DNA from: Bacteroidota bacterium
Lineage (GTDB): Bacteria; Bacteroidota; Bacteroidia; Flavobacteriales; Flavobacteriaceae
Reading direction: 5' to 3'
DNA: 8,718 nt
Assembly (NCBI GenBank): GCA_018656255.1
Contig: JABHYI010000116.1
Coordinates: 1-8,718, forward strand
Shown here piece by piece: positions 1-6,268 of the stretch; position 1 is the first letter of the stretch; each line of letters begins with the position of its first letter. Under the pieces are notes generated by a model. That model did not search any database and was not told the origin of the DNA. It saw nothing but the letters and a program-made list of their open reading frames with translations. The translations under genes and the position numbers were made by a program.

Positions 1-110
1 GTCCATTTTGTAATACCATGATAACAGATGGTGTAAAGCACGAAGAAAAAGAAGAAAATGTACAGGTTATGGATGTAGCCGAAATGATAGCAAACGCCTC
101 AGAGTTATAA
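1..110 (+). CDS. C-terminal end of a CCG-type (Fe-S)-binding oxidoreductase subunit (5' part outside window)
   Basis: Only the last 35 complete residues and the TAA stop (108-110) are inside the window. They read PFCNTMITDGVKH, then a Glu/Lys-rich stretch, then VMDVAEMIANASEL. The first two bases (gt) fit the end of a Cys codon (TGT), which would give CPFC. This CPFCNTMI...DVAE(M/L)I tail is what I know from the end of Bacteroidetes (Fe-S)-binding proteins of the heterodisulfide-reductase/GlpC/LutA type. Their CCG domains bind an iron-sulfur cluster and take part in electron transfer at the membrane or in the cytoplasm. The start, the ferredoxin part and the other Cys motifs cannot be seen. 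A gap of 25 nt separates it from the next plus-strand gene, so co-transcription is likely. The family call rests on a short tail; the specific reaction is unknown. Confidence 0.6.
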   Translation, partial: PFCNTMITDGVKHEEKEENVQVMDVAEMIANASEL

Positions 111-134
111 CAAATATAATAGATAGTACTACCC

Positions 135-620
135 ATGCTTACAGACTTCAACAATCTTCCAGATACCTCAAGAATATGGGTGTATCAATCAAATCGTAAA
201 TTCACGCCAGAGGAGCTGGAGTTTATTCAGGCAAAGACACGCTATTTTTTAACACAGTGGACTGCTCACGGCACAGAACTTGAGGCTGGTTTTGAAATCA
301 AGTACGATCGTTTTATTGTATTGGGTCTTAATCAAGAAAATGCCTCTGCATCTGGATGTAGTATAGATGCCTCTGTCCATTTTATACAAGAATTGCAACA
401 AAAGATGGATGTAGATTTACTAGATAAAATGAATGTAACATACTATAATGGAGCATTCATTGCTCACAAAAGTTTGTTAGATTTCAGGAAAATGGCAAAA
501 AACAAATCTGTGTCTGCAAATACAGTTGTTTTTAACAATCTAGTTAATACAAAAGCACAATACAAAGAAAATTGGGAAGTTGCCGCAAAAGATAGTTGGC
601 ACAGTCGCTTTTTAGCATAG
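135..620 (+). CDS. Conserved Bacteroidetes protein of unknown function (often misnamed 'ABC transporter ATPase')
   Basis: A 161-residue soluble protein with no signal peptide and no membrane segment. I recognise it as a small conserved flavobacterial protein that databases often label 'ABC transporter ATPase'. The sequence does not support that name: there is no Walker A (GxxxxGK[ST]), no ABC signature LSGGQ and no Walker B aspartate, and the length is far below that of an ABC ATPase. Visible features are an aromatic N-terminus (RIWVYQSNRKFT, about residues 13-24), a predicted helix around 25-45, a strand-like IKYDRFIVLGL near residues 55-65, the segment ASGCSIDASVHFIQ near 70-85 that holds the only cysteine, and a Trp-rich C-terminus (NWEVAAKDSWHSRFL). 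The mixed alpha/beta pattern suggests one compact domain. The ATG at 135 lies 25 nt after the previous stop, and the next gene follows after 19 nt, so it is probably mid-operon. Function unknown. Confidence 0.85.
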   Translation: MLTDFNNLPDTSRIWVYQSNRKFTPEELEFIQAKTRYFLTQWTAHGTELEAGFEIKYDRFIVLGLNQENASASGCSIDASVHFIQELQQKMDVDLLDKMNVTYYNGAFIAHKSLLDFRKMAKNKSVSANTVVFNNLVNTKAQYKENWEVAAKDSWHSRFLA

Positions 621-629
621 TTTTTGATA

Positions 630-639
630 CTTTTAAAAG
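630..639. repeat. 10-bp AT-rich palindrome directly before the start codon of the GH3 fusion gene
   Basis: CTTTTAAAAG is a perfect 10-bp palindrome ending one base before the ATG at 640, inside the 19-nt gap between two plus-strand genes. There is no Shine-Dalgarno sequence here; an A-rich stretch just before the start is usual for Bacteroidetes genes. In AT-rich DNA such a short palindrome may be chance, and no function is claimed. Confidence 0.3.
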
Positions 640-3558
640 ATGCAAAAAGCCCTCGTCTTCCTACTTTTTATAGCAAGCAGTATTCCAGCTATTTCTCAGC
701 AAATAAATCCTTTACTTGCTCAAGATGATCAAGTAAACCAACAAATTTGGGTAGATAGTGTGTATAGCAACATGTCTTTAGAGCAAAAGGTTGGGCAGCT
801 ATTTATGGTAGATGTATTCTCTAAAGATCCTAAAGCCAAAACAGATAAAATTAAAAAGCTCATTACAAACTACCATATAGGTGGTGTGATTTTCTCTAAG
901 GGAGGACCCATACAACAAGCAAAACTTAACAATGAGTTTCAAGCCTTATCCAAAACAAAATTAATGATTGCCATGGACGCAGAGTGGGGCCTTGCAATGC
1001 GTCTAGACTCTACCTTTGCCTATCCATGGAACATGACCCTTGGGGCAATTTCAGATAATAGTATTATTGAAAAAGTGGGGCGTAGAATAGGGGAGCACAG
1101 TAAAAGATTGGGAGTACATATTAATTTTGCTCCAGTGGTAGATATCAATACCAACCCAAAAAACCCTATTATTGGAAATCGCTCTTTCGGAGAAGATAGA
1201 GACAATGTTACCCAAAAATCCATTGCATTTACCAAAGGGATGCAATCTGCAGGTATTCTTGCCAATGCCAAACACTTTCCTGGCCATGGAGATACAGATA
1301 CAGATTCTCACAAAACCTTGCCAACTATTAATTTTTCTAAAAAGCGTATAGATAGCATTGAGCTTTATCCCTACAAGCGATTAATTAGTGAGGGGTTAAG
1401 TAGTGTGATGGTAGCACATCTAAACGTACCATCGCTTGAGAGACAAAATGGGTTACCGTCTTCATTATCCAAAGCCATTGTTCAAGATTTATTAAAAACT
1501 AGCCTAGGTTTTAATGGGCTTATTTTTACAGACGCATTAAATATGAAGGGTGCCGCAAACTTCGAGAAACCAGGAGAGATTGATTTGGCTGCTTTTTTGG
1601 CGGGAAATGATGTGCTGCTCATCTCAGAAAACATTCCAAAAGCACATCAGCTTATTATAAAGGCATATCATGATAAGCTTATTTCAGAAAAACGCTTAGC
1701 CCACTCTGTAAAAAAAATACTATACGCAAAGTACAAATTAGGCTTACATAACTACACCCCTGTAAATCAAACCAATCTTATTGAAGATTTAAACACCCCT
1801 TTAGATCACGCCTTGTATGAACAGGCCATGGAAAACGCATTAACGGTGTTAAAAAATAAGGACCAATTACTGCCTATAACAAACCTAGAGCATAAAAAAA
1901 TAGCCTACGTTAATTTTGGTGATGCTTCTGGTACCGACTTTTTAAATCAACTTAAATTATATGCCCCTATAGATTTTGTGAAAGCAGATGATCTTGCCAG
2001 TTATATTACCAAGCTCAAAGGGTATGATTATGTTATTGCAGGGTTTCATAAATCAAACCAAACCCCATGGAAGGGGTATAAATTCACAAATAAAGAGTTG
2101 GTGTGGTTGCACGAAATTGCTAGAACAAATACATTAATTTTAGATGTATTTGCCCGGCCGTATAGCTTGCTAGATTTTAAAACTACTACCAATTTTGATG
2201 CAGTTATTATGTCTTATCAAAACAGTAAGGTCTCTCAAGAACTTTCTGCACAACTCATTTTTGGAGCCAGAGGGGCAAAGGGACGCCTGCCAGTGTCTTT
2301 GGGCGATGATTTCCCTATACATACACAAATACAAACAAAGGCTATAAATAGGCTCACCTATGGATCTGCCCAGAGTGTAGGGGTGTCTAGTGTAGGTCTA
2401 AAAAAAATAGACTCTATTGCAACTTTAGCAATAACAGAGGGTATGATGCCTGGAGCTCAAATTCTAGTAGCCAGAAAAGGAAAAGTTATATATAACAAGA
2501 CCTTTGGCCACCACACTCAAAATAAAATAAAAACAGTCTCACAAACAGATGTGTATGATATAGCCTCTTTAACAAAGATTATGGCTACCCTTCCTCTGGT
2601 AATGCAACTCGTTGATAAAGGTGTCTTAACCATGGATACCACCCTCTCTGAATTGCTCCCACAATACAAACAAACAGATAAAGCCAACATTACCCTTCGC
2701 AGGATGTTAACCCATACCGCTAGGTTAAAATCTTGGATTCCATACTATGTTAATACCATGGATAGCCTTACAAACAAACCAAAAACAAAATGGTATAAAC
2801 CCACTTATAGTCAAGAATTTCCATACAAGGTGGCATCCAAAATGTTTCTCAAACGAGAATATAAAGACAGTATTTACCGCTTTATAAGAGAGAGCGAGTT
2901 AAGAGAGACCCAAGAGTATAAGTATAGTGATTTACCCTACTATTTATTAATGAAATATCTAGAGGGGTATTATGGTCTTCCACTAGAGGAGTTAGTGCAG
3001 CAAAATTTCTATGCATCTATTGGCGCTTATTCCATGTGTTATAATCCTCTTGACAGATATAACAAAAACAACATTGTACCTACAGAAGAGGACACCTATT
3101 TTAGAATGCAAAAAATACATGGTTATGTACATGATCAAGGAGCTGCGATGTTAGGAGGAGTAAGTGGTCATGCTGGGCTTTTTAGCACAGCAAATGATGT
3201 AGCTAAAATGATGCAACTGTTTTTAAACGGTGGTAGTTATGGAGGCCAGAAATACCTGTCTTCTGAGGTAGTTAGTGATTTTAATACCTGTTACTACTGT
3301 GATCAAAACGTACGTAGGGGGGTAGGGTTTGATAAGCCTCAACTAGAAGATAGTGGGCCAACCTGCGGCTGTGTTTCTATGTCAAGCTTTGGCCATAGTG
3401 GCTTTACAGGTACTTTTACCTGGGCAGATCCAGAAAAGGAAATTGTGTATGTTTTTATGTCTAACAGGACCTACCCAAGCGCAGAGAATAAAAAGATGGT
3501 TGAAACAAATCTTAGAAGTAATATTCAAGCAGTAATCTATGAGGCTATTATAGATTAA
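640..3558 (+). CDS. Secreted NagZ-like GH3 beta-N-acetylglucosaminidase fused to a class-C beta-lactamase-fold serine hydrolase
   Basis: A 972-residue two-enzyme protein, probably acting in the periplasm on peptidoglycan fragments. Residues 1-19 form a signal peptide with likely cleavage AIS|QQ; there is no lipobox Cys. The GH3 TIM-barrel covers about 40-370. KHFPGHGDTDTDSH at 211-224 is the NagZ-type loop, with the Asp-His acid/base pair at D222 and H224; the nucleophile is D298 in GLIFTDALNMKG. This His-Asp arrangement marks beta-N-acetylglucosaminidases rather than GH3 beta-glucosidases. A GH3 C-terminal-like alpha/beta domain spans about 390-560. Residues 580-965 form a PF00144 serine hydrolase: S643-L-T-K646 (SxxK), Y762-S-D764 at the YxN position, and H919-S-G921 at the KTG position. 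In Bacillus subtilis, NagZ and the beta-lactamase-family amidase AmiE (YbbE) are separate enzymes of muropeptide rescue; by analogy the C-terminal half may cleave the MurNAc-L-Ala bond. Esterase or DD-peptidase activity is also possible. The gene ends in a convergent overlap with the methyltransferase. Confidence 0.88.
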   Translation: MQKALVFLLFIASSIPAISQQINPLLAQDDQVNQQIWVDSVYSNMSLEQKVGQLFMVDVFSKDPKAKTDKIKKLITNYHIGGVIFSKGGPIQQAKLNNEFQALSKTKLMIAMDAEWGLAMRLDSTFAYPWNMTLGAISDNSIIEKVGRRIGEHSKRLGVHINFAPVVDINTNPKNPIIGNRSFGEDRDNVTQKSIAFTKGMQSAGILANAKHFPGHGDTDTDSHKTLPTINFSKKRIDSIELYPYKRLISEGLSSVMVAHLNVPSLERQNGLPSSLSKAIVQDLLKTSLGFNGLIFTDALNMKGAANFEKPGEIDLAAFLAGNDVLLISENIPKAHQLIIKAYHDKLISEKRLAHSVKKILYAKYKLGLHNYTPVNQTNLIEDLNTPLDHALYEQAMENALTVLKNKDQLLPITNLEHKKIAYVNFGDASGTDFLNQLKLYAPIDFVKADDLASYITKLKGYDYVIAGFHKSNQTPWKGYKFTNKELVWLHEIARTNTLILDVFARPYSLLDFKTTTNFDAVIMSYQNSKVSQELSAQLIFGARGAKGRLPVSLGDDFPIHTQIQTKAINRLTYGSAQSVGVSSVGLKKIDSIATLAITEGMMPGAQILVARKGKVIYNKTFGHHTQNKIKTVSQTDVYDIASLTKIMATLPLVMQLVDKGVLTMDTTLSELLPQYKQTDKANITLRRMLTHTARLKSWIPYYVNTMDSLTNKPKTKWYKPTYSQEFPYKVASKMFLKREYKDSIYRFIRESELRETQEYKYSDLPYYLLMKYLEGYYGLPLEELVQQNFYASIGAYSMCYNPLDRYNKNNIVPTEEDTYFRMQKIHGYVHDQGAAMLGGVSGHAGLFSTANDVAKMMQLFLNGGSYGGQKYLSSEVVSDFNTCYYCDQNVRRGVGFDKPQLEDSGPTCGCVSMSSFGHSGFTGTFTWADPEKEIVYVFMSNRTYPSAENKKMVETNLRSNIQAVIYEAIID
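3533..3557. repeat. Inverted repeat over the two convergent stop codons (possible weak bidirectional terminator)
   Basis: TAATCTAT at 3533-3540 and ATAGATTA at 3550-3557 are perfect 8-bp inverted arms around a 9-nt loop. The right arm contains the methyltransferase stop (3557-3555, minus strand) and the first two bases of the fusion gene stop (3556-3558). Because the two genes overlap, any hairpin terminator must lie in coding DNA, and this dyad is in the right place. However, the stem is AT-rich and no T-run follows on either strand, so it is not a classical intrinsic terminator. Confidence 0.35.
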
Positions 3559-4184
3559 TAAAACGTAATTAACCTATTGTCTATACTAAGATGTTTAAAG
3601 CCTACTTTTTTTTGTATCCATTGAAGTGTTTTTGGGGTGTAAAAAATAACATGAGTAAAGTCGTTTTTATAGTACCAATTTTTAAACACTTCTTTTTCAG
3701 GCAGTAGGTCTGTCATGCAGTATAAAACCCCATTTTGATTCAATAATTTTTTTAGAAGTATAAACTCCTTTAATGGATTGTGTAGATGTTCTATTACTTC
3801 ACAGCACACTATAAAATCATAGCTGTTGTTTAAGGAGTCTTTACTGGGATGAAAAAATGGGTCATAAAGCACCATTTTATAATTAATATCTTCTAGTAGT
3901 TTACTAACCACAGGCCCTGTGCCGGCTCCAAAGTCTAGGCCTTTGTCTTTGATGGTGTGATTCCCCTTTATTGCGTTTACCATTGGGCTTACAAATTTTT
4001 GAAAACCACTGTCTTCCACATCATTTTGATGTGACAAATAGCGCTCTTTTTCTTTTTTGGCTCCAGGCAGCGCCTCGTGGGGTATAAAAACACAACCGCA
4101 GGAGTTGCAATTGCAATACCTGCGGTTGTGGTCTTGATAGTATAAGGCTGTGTTATTTGATTGGCATAGAATACATAGTTGCAT
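3555..4184 (-). CDS. Class I SAM-dependent methyltransferase with N-terminal cysteine-rich (zinc-ribbon-like) motif
   Basis: A cytoplasmic protein of 209 residues. Residues 1-35 carry C4-x2-C7 and then C24, C26, C29 and C31 (YCNCNSCGCVFIP), which looks like a small metal-binding knuckle. KEKERYLSHQND at about 44-55 resembles a conserved block of a bacterial methyltransferase family that I recognise but cannot name by substrate. The Rossmann methyltransferase domain follows: motif I LDFGAGTG at 83-90, the acidic ribose contact D108 in YDPFF, and motif EVIEHLHNP at 129-137, typical of UbiG-like/Methyltransf_23 domains. NDFTHVIFYTPKTLQWI at 174-190 follows. The family places this between radical small-molecule or lipid O-methylases and tRNA/protein enzymes; the substrate is unknown. 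The ATG at 4184 begins 5 nt after the stop of the DUF349 gene, so the two are surely co-transcribed. Its stop overlaps that of the convergent GH3 fusion gene by 4 nt. A 40-bp palindrome lies in the codons for residues 19-31. Confidence 0.85.
   Translation of the reverse strand: MQLCILCQSNNTALYYQDHNRRYCNCNSCGCVFIPHEALPGAKKEKERYLSHQNDVEDSGFQKFVSPMVNAIKGNHTIKDKGLDFGAGTGPVVSKLLEDINYKMVLYDPFFHPSKDSLNNSYDFIVCCEVIEHLHNPLKEFILLKKLLNQNGVLYCMTDLLPEKEVFKNWYYKNDFTHVIFYTPKTLQWIQKKVGFKHLSIDNRLITFY
4091..4130. repeat. 40-bp near-perfect palindrome inside the methyltransferase gene
   Basis: Arms CACAACCGCAGG (4091-4102) and CCTGCGGTTGTG (4119-4130) are exact reverse complements of 12 bp. Between them, 4105-4116 (TTGCAATTGCAA) is itself a perfect 12-bp palindrome on the same centre (4110/4111). 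Only the pairs 4103/4118 and 4104/4117 fail, so 18 of 20 positions show dyad symmetry. It is richer in GC than the DNA around it and starts about 54 nt into the coding region of the methyltransferase, read on the minus strand. In mRNA it would form a strong hairpin of 12 bp, a two-base mismatch, then 4 bp closed by an AAUU loop. It encodes HNRRYCNCNSCGC (residues 19-31). Confidence 0.9.
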
Positions 4185-4189
4185 ACTGG

Positions 4190-6169
4190 TTAACCATTTT
4201 GTATTGCTTTAATTTTCACTAGTTTTTCTTTCCAAAGGGCTAATTGCTCTTTGTGATTATCAATGTTTTTATACACATCTTTTACAAGAGGGTTGTCTTT
4301 GGCTACATGTTTGAAAAATTGTAAGTTGTTTTCAAGTTGTAAAATTTCAGATTTAGTTTCATCAATCTTTTTACCTATAAAGAATTGCTCGTTTTGTAAC
4401 TTTCGAGTATCATCATCAGAGGCCATAGCATTTAACTTATTTTCAAATTTTATAAGTTCAGCTTCTTTCTTGTCTAGATCTAGGGTGTTAAATAACGTAT
4501 CTAGTGCTTTGTTAAATTTTTGATCGATGCTCTTTTTCTTGAAAGGAACGCGTCCAATGGTTTTCCATTGGGTAATTGTAGCCTTTATGGTTTGAATATC
4601 TTGCTTGTGATCTCCAGATAAAGAAATAGTTTTCATGGATTCTAATAGGGCTTGCTTTTGCTCTAGATTTACCACCTCATCCTTGTTTTCTTGATCTTTT
4701 AATGCATGTAGTCTATCAAAGTAATGATTACAAGCCGCTTTAAATTCTTTCCATATAGCATCACTATCTTTTCTTGGAACATGCCCAATTTCACGCCAAT
4801 CATGCTGAATTTTTTTGAAAAGTGGTGTTGCTTTTTCAAAATCTTCAGTGTCTTTATTATCCTGAGCAAGCTTTATAAGTTTTCTTTTTTGTTCAAGATT
4901 ACCATATTGTGCATTTTTTTGATGCTTGTAGAAATCATTTTTTGCTTTGTTAAAGCTACGAGTAGTATCTTTAAAAGTAGCCCAGATTTCTTTGTTTTTA
5001 TCTTTAGGTACACGTCCAACTGTAAAAAACACATCTCTAATTTCTTGTACTTGTTTCATGGCGTTTTGCCATGCCGCGTGTGAAGATTTTGTTTCTTCTT
5101 GCACTTTATTTATAAGACCAATAAGTTCTTTTTTAATAGAGAAGTTTTCAATGAATGTCTCCTCTAAAGCTGCTTCTGCGAGCATTTTTTTATCATGAAT
5201 GATTTTTGTGGCAGCACTAAAGGTTTCCCAAATTTCTTCACGAATTTCTCTGGCTACTGGTCCTATCTCTTCTTTCCAACGTCTATGTATTAACTGTAAT
5301 TCTCTAAAGGCTTTATCAATATTAGTCTCCTTTGCAAGTTCTTGTGTGCGTGCTATAAGTTTTTGTTTTTCTTCGAGATTGTGCTTAAAGTCTAGATCTC
5401 TAAACTCTCTATCTAGCTGCAGTGCATCATAGTAGGTTTCCATATAATGGTGGTAGTTATTCCACACAGTATTATACTTGTCCCTAGGAATGGCCCCAGC
5501 TTGTTTCCAACGGTCTTGGATGTCCTTAATTTTTTTATAATTACTGTTTACGCTTTTTTCAGAATCTAATAAGCTTTTAATCTCTTCAATTAAAAGATTT
5601 CTTACCTCTAGATTTCCGTCCAAATCTTGCTTTAACTTTTTAAAATGAGCATTTCGTTTTGTTTTGTAATCATTAAATACATCGCTAAAGGCTTTTTTCT
5701 CTGGTGAGGTATAATGGAAATCTATACTATTTCCTCCTTGAGCTAGAAAATCCTCTTTCTTTTGGGTAAGTTCTTCCTGAAACAGATTGTTAAACTCTGT
5801 TATTATTTCTTCTGCTTCATCCTTTATACTTTCTATAGCGCTATTGTTAACTAAGTTTTCAAAAGCATTGATGAGCTCTGTTTTATTTAGATTGCTGTAA
5901 TCGGTAGGTTCTATTTCTACTACTGTTTCTGACTGTTCTATAGCATCCGAGCTTTCTACTTCTTGCTCTTCAGAGATTTCTGGGGTAGGAGCCGTCTGTA
6001 CTTCAGGCTCTGAATTTGCAACCTTTGATGGTTTCTCTTCAGAGGTGTCTGCTTTTTTTACAGGTATCTCTTTTGGAGTTTCTTCCTGGCTTTGAGTAGC
6101 TTGCTTGGTAGTAACACTTTTTTCAATAGGTGTGTTATCTTCTTGTGTAGAATTTTCTTGGTCAGACAT
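4190..6169 (-). CDS. Large DUF349 repeat protein, mostly helical, function unknown
   Basis: A 659-residue protein starting at the ATG at 6169; a TTG three codons upstream (6178) is possible but less likely. Residues 1 to about 90 are low-complexity, rich in Glu, Ser, Thr and Gln, and probably disordered. There follow five DUF349 (PF03993) repeats built around a W-x2-(I/A)G-x-(V/I)P core and a second Trp about 15 residues on. The core aromatic residues are W221, W298, F381, W458 and W535, a period of about 77. Examples are RWKQAGAIPRDKYNTVW and DWREIGHVPRKDSDAIW; the third repeat has Phe for Trp, and the fifth has lost the second Trp. A half repeat seems to precede the first, at about 150-205. 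Residues 565-655 are charged and heptad-like, a likely coiled coil. There is no signal peptide or membrane segment, so it is probably cytoplasmic. The repeats suggest a scaffold or nucleic-acid/protein-binding rod, but this is a guess. It follows aroE after 99 bp and precedes the methyltransferase by 5 nt. Confidence 0.9.
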   Translation of the reverse strand: MSDQENSTQEDNTPIEKSVTTKQATQSQEETPKEIPVKKADTSEEKPSKVANSEPEVQTAPTPEISEEQEVESSDAIEQSETVVEIEPTDYSNLNKTELINAFENLVNNSAIESIKDEAEEIITEFNNLFQEELTQKKEDFLAQGGNSIDFHYTSPEKKAFSDVFNDYKTKRNAHFKKLKQDLDGNLEVRNLLIEEIKSLLDSEKSVNSNYKKIKDIQDRWKQAGAIPRDKYNTVWNNYHHYMETYYDALQLDREFRDLDFKHNLEEKQKLIARTQELAKETNIDKAFRELQLIHRRWKEEIGPVAREIREEIWETFSAATKIIHDKKMLAEAALEETFIENFSIKKELIGLINKVQEETKSSHAAWQNAMKQVQEIRDVFFTVGRVPKDKNKEIWATFKDTTRSFNKAKNDFYKHQKNAQYGNLEQKRKLIKLAQDNKDTEDFEKATPLFKKIQHDWREIGHVPRKDSDAIWKEFKAACNHYFDRLHALKDQENKDEVVNLEQKQALLESMKTISLSGDHKQDIQTIKATITQWKTIGRVPFKKKSIDQKFNKALDTLFNTLDLDKKEAELIKFENKLNAMASDDDTRKLQNEQFFIGKKIDETKSEILQLENNLQFFKHVAKDNPLVKDVYKNIDNHKEQLALWKEKLVKIKAIQNG

Positions 6170-6202
6170 ATTTTGCAATGTTAAAGTTCGTTTTTATGAG
6201 GG

Positions 6203-6234
6203 CTCAAGATACTAACTCCCTATAAGATTGCCAA
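6203..6234 (-). promoter_or_regulatory. Candidate Bacteroidetes-type promoter for the DUF349-methyltransferase pair
   Basis: On the minus strand, TTGG (6234-6231) is followed after 19 nt by TATCTTG (6211-6205). This resembles the Bacteroidetes sigma factor consensus TTTG / TAnnTTTG with 17-23 nt spacing. It would start transcription near 6198 and leave a leader of about 30 nt before the ATG at 6169. The 99-bp gap is the longest intergenic stretch in the window, which also favours a promoter here. The match is partial. Confidence 0.35.
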
Positions 6235-6268
6235 GATTCTAGATGTTTATTGACCCTGCCCTTAAAAT

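Noticed and set aside
1020..1311. Two minus-strand open frames opposite the GH3 catalytic domain
   Set aside because: They lie over the highly conserved NagZ active-site region and overlap each other in different frames; no start context or family resemblance.
4187..4196. 10-bp palindrome TGGTTAACCA over the DUF349 stop codon
   Set aside because: Too short to be significant and without a T-run; the methyltransferase gene starts right after it, so a terminator here would make little sense.
5057..5073. CATGGC-GTTTT-GCCATG hairpin in the DUF349 gene
   Set aside because: A 6-bp stem is expected several times by chance in a window of this length.
4263..5432. Several plus-strand open frames of 77-119 codons opposite the DUF349 gene
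   Set aside because: They are antisense shadows of a clear repeat protein; their Phe/Ser/Leu-rich composition is what the complement of Lys/Glu-rich codons gives.
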